A DNA stretch of 17,218 bases from NCBI GenBank assembly GCA_001803565.1, contig MHDQ01000242.1, positions 1 through 17,218 on the forward strand. Reading direction: 5' to 3'. Positions 1 to 6,890 of this stretch are shown piece after piece. Numbering within the stretch: the stretch's first letter is position 1; each line of letters starts with the position of its first letter. The DNA comes from Nitrospinae bacterium RIFCSPLOWO2_12_FULL_45_22. GTDB lineage: Bacteria > 2-12-FULL-45-22. A model generated the notes under the pieces. The model did no database searches and had not been told where the DNA came from. It saw only the letters and a program-made list of their open reading frames with translations. Both the position numbers and the translations under genes were made by a program.

Positions 1-1830
1 CATATCCGCTCTTTCGATCCTAGAGCCAGGACTGCCCCGATGATAGTTGGCAGGGGTCTTTCCGCCAATTATATTACCGAGGAGAATGCCTCGCCGTTTA
101 ATATAGAAGATTCACCCCTCTATACCTCTCTTTGTCAAGGTAATTCCCTTGTTATAGAAAATTTCGAGCAAGACCCCAGGCTCCCCCGAAGGAAGCTCTT
201 ACGGGAAGGGGTAAAATCAGCGGTCTATGTGCCAATAAAATCGCGGGAAAGAAGCCTTTTAGGATTTTTAGCCCTGGCCAGCCGGGAGTATAACTATTTT
301 AAACCCGAGATACTGCCTTTCCTGGAGAGCATTACTAGCCAGATGGGGATAGCTACCGAGCGGACCCTATTCCAGCAAAGGCTTGCCCGCGCCAAAGAAA
401 AATACCAGCATATCTTCACCTATGCCAATGATTTAATTTATCTGTTTGATTTAGAAGGAAACTTCATAGAGGCTAATCTCGCGGCCCGCGAATTCACTGG
501 TTATGGTTTAAGCGATAGGATACATATAAGGGATGTTCTCCCTCCCGATAAGCCCGAGGAACTCATTAAGCTTGAGAGGGTCGTACAACAGTTGCTCCAG
601 GGAGAGACTACTCAGGCCAGTTTTGAAATTGAGATAGTAAAGACAAATGGTGAGCGGGCTATCCTGGAGACCCGGGGGGTATTACTTAGAGACCATTCTG
701 GCAAACCTATGGGTTTTCAGGGCATTTCCCGGGATATCACCAAGCGGAAGAGATTAGAAAAAGAGCTAAGAGATAATAAAGAATTCCTGGACAATATTAT
801 CCAAAATATTGCGGACCCCATCATAATGACCGACATCCATGGCATAGTTACTTTCTATCACCCTGGGCTTATGACAGAGACAAGGTATAGCCCGGCAGAG
901 ATGCTAGGGCAGCCTCCTTGGAAGTTCTACCGCGAAGGCGAGAAAGAGGCCAAAAAGATAATGGCTATCCTTAAAAAAGAAGGTAGGTTGATGAACTATG
1001 AGCTGGAACTAGTAGAAAAAGGAGGAAAGGTCGTCCCTTACTTGATCTCAGCTATTCTTTTGCGGGATGACAGGGGAGAGATAGTGGGAACCTTAGGGAT
1101 AGCGAAGGATTTAACCGAGAAGAAGGCCTTAGAGAGGCAGGTATTCCAGAGTGAAAAACTGGCCTCTATCGGTATGCTGGCGGGCGGTGCGGCCCATGAG
1201 ATATTTAACCCCATGCAGGTCATCCTGGGCATTAGTCAACTGCTGATGCAAAAGCAGAAATGGGATGATAGCGTGATAGAAAAGTTGAAGAAGATTGAGG
1301 ATCAAGTCAAGCGGGTGACGAATATTATAAATGGGTTGCGCCAGTTTTCTCACTCTTCTCTCCAGGAAAAGACCATGTTAGACCTAAATGCTACTCTAAA
1401 AGAAGCCCTATCTTTAATAGAGTACGATTTTCCCAAGGAAGGGATAGATCTAATTGTCAAACTAGATCCCCAGCCTTTAATACTCTATGGCGATAGTGCA
1501 GAGCTTATCCAATTATTTGTTAATATCCTTATCAATGCCAGAGATGCTATGCCCAAAGGGGGAAGGGGTACAATTACTACTGCCCCATATATAAACCAGG
1601 AGAGGAATTGGGTAAGAATTGTTATTTCTGATACCGGGTGTGGCATCCCTCCGGAACTGCTGCCCAAAATCTTTGACCCCTTCTTTACCACTAAAGCTGC
1701 CGGTAAAGGCACCGGTTTAGGGCTGACGGTCTGCCATGGCATCGTAAAGAGGCATGATGGGCTAATCTCCGTAGAGAGCCAGCCCAGGCAAGGGACTACC
1801 TTTACTATTGACCTGCCCCTTGCTACCTGA
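1..1830 (+). CDS. GAF-PAS-PAS sensor histidine kinase, 5' end outside window
   Basis: A cytosolic two-component kinase that autophosphorylates a His and passes the phosphate to an unidentified response regulator. The frame is open from base 1 through the first Met codon at 40, so the real start lies upstream. Counting from that Met (596 residues): C-terminal part of a GAF domain at about 1-110, PAS at about 120-238 (ending in the usual SRDITKRK-type PAC segment), a second PAS at about 245-362, HisKA at about 370-440 with phospho-acceptor H386, and HATPase at about 475-596. The ATPase boxes are clear: N-box around N495/N499, DTGCGIPP 531-538, IFDPFF 544-549 and GKGTGLGL 555-562. The H-box reads HEIFNP, where HELRNP or HEINNP is usual. 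There is no membrane segment, HAMP or receiver domain in the visible part, and no regulator gene adjacent, so it is an orphan kinase here. The ligand cannot be inferred. Confidence 0.93.
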   Translation, partial: HIRSFDPRARTAPMIVGRGLSANYITEENASPFNIEDSPLYTSLCQGNSLVIENFEQDPRLPRRKLLREGVKSAVYVPIKSRERSLLGFLALASREYNYFKPEILPFLESITSQMGIATERTLFQQRLARAKEKYQHIFTYANDLIYLFDLEGNFIEANLAAREFTGYGLSDRIHIRDVLPPDKPEELIKLERVVQQLLQGETTQASFEIEIVKTNGERAILETRGVLLRDHSGKPMGFQGISRDITKRKRLEKELRDNKEFLDNIIQNIADPIIMTDIHGIVTFYHPGLMTETRYSPAEMLGQPPWKFYREGEKEAKKIMAILKKEGRLMNYELELVEKGGKVVPYLISAILLRDDRGEIVGTLGIAKDLTEKKALERQVFQSEKLASIGMLAGGAAHEIFNPMQVILGISQLLMQKQKWDDSVIEKLKKIEDQVKRVTNIINGLRQFSHSSLQEKTMLDLNATLKEALSLIEYDFPKEGIDLIVKLDPQPLILYGDSAELIQLFVNILINARDAMPKGGRGTITTAPYINQERNWVRIVISDTGCGIPPELLPKIFDPFFTTKAAGKGTGLGLTVCHGIVKRHDGLISVESQPRQGTTFTIDLPLAT

Positions 1831-1832
1831 GG

Positions 1833-1907
1833 AAACGTAAAACACAAAACTAAAAGCGCAAAGCTAAGGAATACATTACCTCAGTTTTACACTTTACATC
1901 TTGCGTT
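1833..1907. repeat. Imperfect inverted repeat between kinase and rsmE
   Basis: The outer arms are AACGTAA (1834-1840) and TTGCGTT (1901-1907). The inner arms are CTAAGG (from 1864) and CCTCAG (ending about 1884). The sequence between consists of reiterated AAAACACAAAACTAAAA-like words, the same style as the other intergenic palindromes in the window. It begins immediately after the kinase stop. No T-run follows, so a terminator role is unproven. Confidence 0.5.
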
Positions 1908-1915
1908 GATTTATT

Positions 1916-2668
1916 ATGCCGGTATTTTTTATCCCACCAGAGAATTTTCTTCCTGACAAGGTATTAATAACCGGTCCCGATGTCAGACATATAACAAAAG
2001 TCTTACGCCTGGGCATCGGGGATAAGATAAAAGTTTGCGATCAACCGGGAAATAGATATCAGGCTAAGATAGATGTTATCGAAAAGGGGTGGGTAATAGC
2101 TGGTTTAGAGCCGGAGATGTTAACAGAATACGGCCGAGAACCTCCCAGGCAGCCCATGATCACAATAGGGCAGGCCCTACCCAAGGGTTATAAGATGGAC
2201 CTAATCGTGCAAAAGGCCTCAGAGTTAGGGGCATCTGAATTAGCACCATTATTGACTCAAAGGACTTTAGTGCGTCTTAATTCTAAAACTACTAGCTTCA
2301 AAATAGCCCGCTGGCAGAAAATAGCCCAGGAATCTGCTAAACAATCAGGGAGCAGGAAAATCCTTCACATCGGCAATATAGCGGGTCTAGAGGAGTTCTG
2401 TTCGTTATCCGCTAAAGCTGACTTAAAGCTAATTCTTTGGGAAGAAGAAAAGCTCAGGCGCTTAAGGGACGTCTTACCTAAAGATACCTCCCCTGAAACC
2501 ATAACCCTGATTATTGGCCCCGAAGGGGGTCTTACCCGGCAAGAAATAGGACAGGCCCAGGATTATGGTTTTTTACCTACCGGCTTGGGCCCCCGCATAC
2601 TCCGGGTAGAAACCGTTGCCCTGACCCTCCTTACTATCCTGCAATATCAATATGGCGACTTAGGCTAA
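1916..2668 (+). CDS. rsmE: 16S rRNA (uracil(1498)-N3)-methyltransferase RsmE
   Basis: SPOUT-class methyltransferase that uses S-adenosylmethionine to methylate N3 of U1498 in 16S rRNA of the small subunit. The 250-residue length is normal for the family. Residues 1-70 form the PUA-like N-terminal domain, beginning MPVFFIPPENF, which fits the family's usual start. The catalytic domain shows the segment QALPKGYKMD (86-95) followed by LIVQKASELG, then IIGPEGG (199-205) and LGPRILRVETVAL (224-236), the last two forming the knotted SAM site. The ATG at 1916 has no strong Shine-Dalgarno sequence. It is likely a housekeeping gene transcribed alone or with the upstream kinase, and it converges on the PHP gene. 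In many bacteria rsmE sits beside prmA, but no prmA is visible here. Confidence 0.95.
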   Translation: MPVFFIPPENFLPDKVLITGPDVRHITKVLRLGIGDKIKVCDQPGNRYQAKIDVIEKGWVIAGLEPEMLTEYGREPPRQPMITIGQALPKGYKMDLIVQKASELGASELAPLLTQRTLVRLNSKTTSFKIARWQKIAQESAKQSGSRKILHIGNIAGLEEFCSLSAKADLKLILWEEEKLRRLRDVLPKDTSPETITLIIGPEGGLTRQEIGQAQDYGFLPTGLGPRILRVETVALTLLTILQYQYGDLG

Positions 2669-2671
2669 TCT

Positions 2672-2743
2672 GTAAGGGGTAAGGAGTGAGGCGTAAGGAG
2701 TAAGGCGTAAGTGGTTTTTGCCTTGTACTGCTCACTCCTTACG
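2672..2743. repeat. Inverted repeat between convergent genes, possible bidirectional terminator
   Basis: The left arm contains GTAAGGAGTGAG (about 2681-2692) and further GTAAGGAGTAAGG-type copies. The right arm CTCACTCCTTAC (2731-2742) is its exact reverse complement. It sits between the rsmE stop and the stop of the opposing PHP gene. A hairpin here could end transcription from both sides, but there is no clear T-run. The same word family recurs at 6381-6408, 10022-10067 and 10989-11029. Confidence 0.55.
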
Positions 2744-3988
2744 TCAATAGGCCAGGGCAATTAAATGGGCCAAATAATGGGGCGACCTGCCTGTGCCAAG
2801 GCAGACAGGTAATTTTGTCACTGGAATCCAGGTTATCCATGAAAAGGGATAACTTTTTCGTGGGGTTTGTCCTGTGCAAAAAACAAATGTTTTTATCCCT
2901 TGTTTTTCAAGAAATTCCCATACTCCTTTTGGCAATGAGTCGTCCAGGAGGATGGTCTTATTATGTTCCAGGAAGGGGATTAACTGGCCTGGGTCCCAAT
3001 CCTTACCGGGAGCAATCCCAGGAGAGAAATCAGAAAAGGAAAAGGGTTGAAAGCCATAATGGTCAATGATCTTTTCCATTAATGGTTCTCCGAGTTGATT
3101 AGCCAGTCCCTCAAAGCATATGAGGCAAGATTTCTGGTCAAAATATCTCTGTCTCAAGTTAATGACCAACTTATAGTTTAACCTACCATAGTCTTCGGCG
3201 GCCCCGAAACGATCCTCGGGTTCTTCATCACCATGATAATCTGAACCACCTGTCAATATGAGATCATATTTCTGACATAAATACTGGTAAAACTTTAGAT
3301 CCGAATAGGCTAGACCGGGGTATATCCCTTCCAATCCATCCAGGCCATACCCTTTAAATTCAGCCACTATCTCTTCGAGGAGTTTTTGGTCGGGAGTTAT
3401 TAACCGGGGATGAGCCAATACCGACAGCCCGGCTACTCCTTTTATAATAGCAACAGCTTCCTGAACCGTGCATCTCGCCTTTGGGATATTGCAGGGGTTA
3501 AGATACCTACTGAAGGCCTCATTAATATCTGCCACATAGCCATGGCCTACTAATTCTCTGGCTAAATGCATCCGGCCCAACGAACCCCTGGCCTCCCGCA
3601 ATATACTCTCATAATCTAATGGCCTTTTACCTTTATTCTTAAGGCATTGGTTTGTCTTTGCCAGGATCTTTTCTCCCCTCTCTAGCCGCCTCTGCTGAAA
3701 TTCCAGCAAAGTATTGACTAATTCACCTTCTCTCCAGCGAATGTAATAGCCCAGAATATGGATATCTTTATAATCCTTGTACTGCACACTAAGTTCCACA
3801 CCAGGTATAACCTCCACGCCCAGGGATTCTCCTTCTACCAGGGCCTCTTCTATCCCTGACAGGTTGTCATGATCAGTGATAGCAATAGTCGCGAGGGCAT
3901 GGGCCTTAGCTTTAGAGACTATTTCCCTGGGGGCCTTCTTACCATCTGAAGCCCAGGTATGGATATGCAAATCCACCTTACTGTTCAT
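2744..3988 (-). CDS. PHP-domain phosphoesterase with C-terminal extension
   Basis: Metal-dependent phosphoesterase of the PHP superfamily, closest in pattern to the YciV/TrpH group, whose characterised members act on 5' ends of RNA and on nucleoside 3',5'-bisphosphates. Metal-ligand motifs are in order: VDLHIH (H8, H10), ITDHD (D39, H40), PGVEL (E65), HILGY (H77), LAHPR (H193) and GSDYHG (D250, H252). The PHP part ends near residue 275, the normal length of the group, yet this protein has 414 residues. Residues about 282-390 carry no motif I recognise. They open with CLICFEGL, reminiscent of the first strand of nucleotide-kinase folds but without a P-loop. The last about 25 residues are read partly from a palindromic repeat. 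The ATG at 3988 lacks a strong Shine-Dalgarno sequence. PHP identity is secure; the substrate is inference. Confidence 0.88.
   Translation of the reverse strand: MNSKVDLHIHTWASDGKKAPREIVSKAKAHALATIAITDHDNLSGIEEALVEGESLGVEVIPGVELSVQYKDYKDIHILGYYIRWREGELVNTLLEFQQRRLERGEKILAKTNQCLKNKGKRPLDYESILREARGSLGRMHLARELVGHGYVADINEAFSRYLNPCNIPKARCTVQEAVAIIKGVAGLSVLAHPRLITPDQKLLEEIVAEFKGYGLDGLEGIYPGLAYSDLKFYQYLCQKYDLILTGGSDYHGDEEPEDRFGAAEDYGRLNYKLVINLRQRYFDQKSCLICFEGLANQLGEPLMEKIIDHYGFQPFSFSDFSPGIAPGKDWDPGQLIPFLEHNKTILLDDSLPKGVWEFLEKQGIKTFVFCTGQTPRKSYPFSWITWIPVTKLPVCLGTGRSPHYLAHLIALAY
2785..2810. repeat. CCTGCCTG-type palindromic repeat inside PHP coding sequence
   Basis: Arms ACCTGCCTG and CAGACAGGT are complementary with one mismatch and flank a short loop. 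Related elements occur at 5723-5748 and 5572-5590 in non-coding DNA. Here the element is translated in frame, contributing about residues 393-401 (LPVCLGTGR) near the C-terminus of the PHP protein. Confidence 0.6.
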
Positions 3989-4388
3989 TGTGTATCCAAA
4001 GCCCTACGAATCTTTAAAGTTAATTTCCCTCTAAATTAAATTTAGCATTACCATAGCACAAACCGTGCTTTATGGAAATACAATATTTGCCTTTAAACTA
4101 TAAATAGGCTATTTTTATCTTAATTCCGACATTCGAGAGGTTTTTATTATAGTTGAAGCAACAGTTTAGCCAAATAAAGTATCCCAAAGACTTGCCACGG
4201 ATAGACACAGATGAACACGGATCACCTGGCTAACCCTTCGGGCTTGAGCCCTCAAGGGCGAAGCCTTTCCCTGCCACTAAGGCTCAAAGACACCAATGGC
4301 ACCTCATTTACTACTCCTTAGTGCCTTGGTGGCCTAATCTGCGTCTATCTGTGTCCAAGAAGGAAATTCATATACTATCAAGGTAAAT
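3989..4388. other. 400-base intergenic region: AT-rich part and nested palindromes
   Basis: No ORF is credible here. The PHP-proximal part is AT-rich and holds a bulged hairpin at 4051-4075 (CCATAGCAC / GTGCT-TT-ATGG). A loose promoter-like pair TTGCCT (4087-4092) and TATTTT (4110-4115), spaced 17 bases, could serve the downstream kinase but is weak. The rest, from 4195, is a set of nested inverted repeats listed separately. The region presumably carries promoters for both divergent genes. Confidence 0.5.
4195..4356. repeat. Nested three-part inverted repeat
   Basis: Outer arms: left about 4195-4224 made of GGATAGACACAGATGAACAC-like words, right 4336-4356 (AATCTGCGTCTATCTGTGTC plus one C). 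Middle arms: 4273-4296 (GCCACTAAGGCTCAAAGACA onwards) and 4316-4333 (CCTTAGTGCCTTGGTGGC). A third hairpin at 4237-4262 pairs TTCGGGCTTGAG with CTCAAGGGCGAA, with two mismatches. The three arm families differ in word content, which suggests that separate elements are stacked here. The kinase start codon at 4389 follows 32 bases later. Confidence 0.6.
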
Positions 4389-5501
4389 ATGGCACAGGAG
4401 GCACTAAATAGCTGGGATTTTTTTAGATCGGTCCTGGATGGAATCCAGGATATGATAAAGATTCTGGATAGAGATTATAAGATTATCTATGCTAATCGGT
4501 CAGCCCAGGAATACCTGGGCAAGCCTTTAGAAGAGTTAATAGGAAGGCATTGCTACCAGGAATATCACCAGTCTCCCCTACCTCCTGAACATTGTGTTAC
4601 AATGGATACCTATCAGACAGGAGCCCCTCAAAATTCTGCCTTTACCACTTTAGAGCCTGACGGTTTAGAGAGGCACTGGGAGATAGCTACCTTCCCTTTA
4701 AAGGACGATGAGGGAAACGTAAAATATATTATTGAGATAGTTAAAGATATTACCGAGCGGAAGATACTACGATATCAATTGGTGGAAGCGGAGAGATTAG
4801 CCAGTTTAGGCCACCTAGCAGCAGGAATAGCCCATGAACTCCGCAACCCATTAGTAGCTATTGGCTCAATAACTCAACTCCTGGATGAAGATACTGATGA
4901 GAACGACCCCCGTAAAGGAGATATTCAGACCCTTATACGGGAGATAAAGAGGCTGGATAAATTTATCCATGAGTTTTTGGACTTCTCTGCCCCCAAAGGC
5001 CCTCACCCCTCCCTTTGTGACCTGGCAGACCTAATAGAAGATACTCTGGTCCTATTGGATAAGCAGATAAGTTCTAACAAGATAAAGATAATAAAAAAAT
5101 TTCCCAAAAACGTCCCTAAACTCCTTTTGGATAAAGACCAAATAAAACAAGTCTTTCTGAATATTATTGTCAATGCTATGGAGGCTATGCCTGATGGAGG
5201 AGAGCTAGGGATAACTGTAACTGCAGCCCCGCCCGGAGTTTATGACCAGTCAACGAAAGACATTAAAGGCAAAAGCCTTTCATCTGCCAAAGGAGTTGTG
5301 ATAGAATTCCGTGATACCGGCTGCGGTATCCCACCCGATAAGCTAAAAAAGATTTTTGACCCCTTCTTTTCCTATGGGAAAAAAGGTACGGGCTTAGGAC
5401 TATCTATATGTCACAAGATTGTCCAGAGTCATTTAGGAAGGATAGAAGTAGAAAGCCGGGTTAATCAGGGGACCCGGGTAAATATCTGGCTGCCCGTTTA
5501 A
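4389..5501 (+). CDS. PAS-domain sensor histidine kinase
   Basis: Soluble 370-residue kinase. One PAS domain (about 8-125, ending VKDITERK), HisKA (about 133-200) with H149 in the box RLASLGHLAAGIAHELRNP, and HATPase (about 245-370). The ATPase boxes are QVFLNIIVNAMEAM (N258, N262), DTGCGIPP (309-316), IFDPFF (322-327) and GTGLGL (333-338). The linker between N- and G1-boxes is longer than usual (about 277-303). Within PAS, the stretch from H54-C55 to H68-C69 carries two HC pairs, a spacing seen in PAS domains with cysteine/histidine-rich insets that may bind metal or sense redox; that is inference. There is no transmembrane segment and no receiver or regulator neighbour. An AAGGT sequence 7 bases before the ATG supports the start. 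It shares its architecture class with the kinase at the window start. Confidence 0.93.
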   Translation: MAQEALNSWDFFRSVLDGIQDMIKILDRDYKIIYANRSAQEYLGKPLEELIGRHCYQEYHQSPLPPEHCVTMDTYQTGAPQNSAFTTLEPDGLERHWEIATFPLKDDEGNVKYIIEIVKDITERKILRYQLVEAERLASLGHLAAGIAHELRNPLVAIGSITQLLDEDTDENDPRKGDIQTLIREIKRLDKFIHEFLDFSAPKGPHPSLCDLADLIEDTLVLLDKQISSNKIKIIKKFPKNVPKLLLDKDQIKQVFLNIIVNAMEAMPDGGELGITVTAAPPGVYDQSTKDIKGKSLSSAKGVVIEFRDTGCGIPPDKLKKIFDPFFSYGKKGTGLGLSICHKIVQSHLGRIEVESRVNQGTRVNIWLPV

Positions 5502-5656
5502 GTGGGGCGTGCAATTCCACCCTTCTATCGGTGCGCTATTGCACATATGGGGTTTCCCGGGTTCTTCCCCGCCTGCCAGCGGACAGGTAGCAAAAGACTT
5601 AAAATCTAGGTATAATTTTAATAGAAATTTAGGTAAAGAGATACTCTTTTAAGAAT

Positions 5657-5811
5657 AAACCACAAAGCCACAAAGAGCACTAAGAGAGGAGTAAAAGGTC
5701 ATTAGGTGATTTAATTACCTACCTGCCTGTGCGTTGCACGCAGACAGGATAACTCAATAACCCAATGACCTACTAACCTAATGATCCAAATTACCTTTGT
5801 CTCTTTGTGGC
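5657..5811. repeat. Nested inverted repeat: CACAAAG outer, TCATTAGG middle, CCTGCCTG core
   Basis: The outer arms are a 28-base CCACAAAGCCACAAAGAGCA-type block (5657-5684) and CCTTTGTCTCTTTGTGGC (5794-5811). Inside lie AAAGGTCATTAGGTGATTTA-type (from 5694) and its complement CCTAATGATCC-type (about 5757-5790). At the centre, 5723-5748 is a CCTGCCTGTGCG / CGCAGACAGG hairpin. Each layer has its own sequence family, and the core family is found elsewhere alone. The outer left arm recurs at 6340-6367 with a single base difference. Confidence 0.7.
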
Positions 5812-5945
5812 AACGTAACTATTCAGGTAGGCACAGAGGCACAGAGAGCCAAAGGCACAAAGTAGGAAAAAAACAATGAAACGACCCTGCTCCGCTCTGC
5901 TTTGTGCCTATGTGCCTTTGCCACTTTGTGCCTGAGTAGTTACGT
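5812..5945. repeat. Long inverted repeat of GGCACAAAG words
   Basis: The arms are 5813-5866 and 5897-5945. The outer ends ACGTAACTA (5813-5821) and TAGTTACGT (5937-5945) are perfectly complementary. Inward, TCAGG...GGCACA...AAAGGCACAAAG pairs with CTTTGTGCCTATGTGCC...TTTGTGCCTGA. The loop is 5867-5896. It lies 21 bases upstream of the NifU-like gene's Shine-Dalgarno sequence, so it would be in its leader if transcription starts farther upstream. Confidence 0.7.
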
Positions 5946-5979
5946 GGCAACAAACTTAACTAAAATGGAGGAATTTTCA

Positions 5980-6204
5980 ATGAGAGAAAGAGTAGAGAAG
6001 GCTTTAGAAGAGCTAAGATCTTTTCTCCAGCAGGATGGTGGCGATGTAGAATTAGTAGATGTGGAAGATGGAGTGGTTAAGGTCAAATTGACTGGGGCAT
6101 GTGCTGGCTGTCCAGGGGCACAGATGACCCTTACTATGGGTATAGAGAGGAGACTAAAGGCAGAGGTGCCAGAGGTCACTCAGGTAATAGCAGTGGAAAC
6201 TTGA
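5980..6204 (+). CDS. NifU C-terminal-like Fe-S scaffold/carrier protein
   Basis: Small 74-residue protein consisting only of the NifU C-terminal (Nfu) domain. This domain holds and delivers a [4Fe-4S] cluster, usually bound between two subunits through a CxxC motif. The sequence shows QQDGGDVELVDVEDGVVKVK, the typical beta-rich start, then TGACAGCPGAQMTL with C41 and C44. The start is the ATG at 5980, preceded by a strong GGAGG (5966-5972). The frame is open further upstream, but that part is palindromic repeat and is unlikely to be translated. It is not fused to NifU-N or A-type domains, and no isc/suf genes are near, so it is a stand-alone carrier. Family call is secure; client proteins are unknown. 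The Fe-S radical SAM enzymes at 11-13 kb are possible users, by inference only. Confidence 0.93.
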   Translation: MRERVEKALEELRSFLQQDGGDVELVDVEDGVVKVKLTGACAGCPGAQMTLTMGIERRLKAEVPEVTQVIAVET

Positions 6205-6445
6205 TAGCATAGGAATTTCCTTTTTAATAACCCGGTTTTTCAGTATGCTTGTGGTGAGCGAAGCGAATCCATCAATTCCGAAAGGGCAAGGCTTGTCCTG
6301 AGTGAAGCGAAAGAAAGGGAGAAGCAAAGCAGGTAAGATAAACCACAAAGCCACAAAGAACACTAAGCAATTTAGTTAAGAGTAAGGAGTAAATAGTTAC
6401 TCCTTACTGCTAACGGCTTACTGCTCACTTTTATCTGGAGGTAAG
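6205..6445. other. Intergenic region with direct repeat, 28-mer copy and hairpin
   Basis: No gene. It holds a direct repeat of about 21 bases (6247-6267 and 6291-6311, sharing GCTTGT..TGAG.GAAGCGAA with three differences), the near-exact second copy of the CACAAAG block (6340-6367), and a perfect hairpin (6381-6408). It ends in the TCTGGAGG Shine-Dalgarno sequence of the cytochrome gene. Confidence 0.6.
6381..6408. repeat. Perfect 12-bp hairpin AGTAAGGAGTAA / TTACTCCTTACT
   Basis: The 12-base arms 6381-6392 and 6397-6408 are exact reverse complements around the loop ATAG. It is the most perfect copy of the GTAAGGAGT family that also occurs at 2672-2743 and 10022-10067. It lies 37 bases before the cytochrome start, with no T-run after it, so it is more likely a repeat element than an intrinsic terminator. 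Confidence 0.75.
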
Positions 6446-6793
6446 ATGGGGAAGAAGAGTCTTGTTTTAGTTTTCCTGGCGGTTATTCTGCTCTATCCAA
6501 TATCCATAACAGCACCCCAAGAACCTCCCGACAAACTCTTCCTGGAAAAATGTGCCCCTTGTCATGGCCCTCAGGGTAAAGGCGATGGCCCAGCGGCTAC
6601 TGCTTTAAACCCTAAACCGCGAGATTTTACCTCCGGCCAATGGAAGTTTGGTGGTAGCAAGGAGCAAATAATAAAGACTATTACTGGGGGGGTTCCGGGG
6701 ACAGCTATGCCAGCCTGGAAAGCTTCTTTATCGCCCGAACAGATAGGGCAATTAGCTGGCTATATCCTTACTCTCTCCCAAAAAGCCAACTAG
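6446..6793 (+). CDS. Exported class I c-type cytochrome, monohaem
   Basis: Periplasmic electron carrier of 115 residues. The N-terminus MGKKSLVLVFLAVILLYPIS is a clear signal sequence (two Lys, then a hydrophobic stretch), with cleavage probably near residues 20-27. It is followed by LFLEKCAPCHGPQGKGDGP, where C36-A-P-C-H40 binds haem covalently. The distal axial ligand is probably M88 in GGVPGTAMPAWKASLS, and the C-terminal helix QIGQLAGYILTL is typical of cytochrome c class I/cbb3-subunit-III-like folds. GGAGG lies 7 bases before the ATG. There is no haem-copper oxidase, nitrite reductase or other partner nearby, so the redox partner cannot be assigned. Maturation would need a cytochrome c biogenesis system elsewhere. 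Confidence 0.93.
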   Translation: MGKKSLVLVFLAVILLYPISITAPQEPPDKLFLEKCAPCHGPQGKGDGPAATALNPKPRDFTSGQWKFGGSKEQIIKTITGGVPGTAMPAWKASLSPEQIGQLAGYILTLSQKAN

Positions 6794-6890
6794 AATAATC
6801 CTCTGATTCCGGGTGGTATGAATATTGCTTCTATTAGTAACAGAATAACAGCAAATTAAGATTAGCCATATTTTTTTGAGGAGGTATGCT

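Larger units (their letters stand above)
5502..5979. other. 478-base intergenic region filled with palindromic repeats
   Basis: No gene is supported. It contains a small CCTGCC...GGACAGG hairpin (5572-5590), an AT-rich spacer with TATAAT at 5611-5616 but no convincing -35, and two large inverted repeats (5657-5811 and 5812-5945). The open frame reaching upstream of the NifU-like gene from 5902 is translated repeat, not protein. The Shine-Dalgarno sequence of the next gene begins at 5966. Confidence 0.6.

Noticed and set aside
2815-3069. Plus-strand frame inside the PHP gene
   Set aside because: It lies wholly within a well-supported minus-strand gene and shows no motif.
3986-3988. PHP gene as part of a DNA polymerase III alpha or PolX
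   Set aside because: No polymerase motifs follow the PHP domain; the C-terminal region is short and unrelated.
5611-5616. TATAAT in the repeat-rich gap as a promoter
   Set aside because: No -35 at 16-18 bases and no extended -10 TG; it is 370 bases from the next gene.
5902-5979. Upstream extension of the NifU-like gene by 26 codons
   Set aside because: The segment is the right arm of a palindromic repeat; the ATG at 5980 has a strong Shine-Dalgarno sequence and gives the normal domain start.
5657-6367. CRISPR array suggested by repeated CACAAAG blocks
   Set aside because: Copies are few, irregularly spaced and mostly inverted; there are no uniform spacers or cas genes.
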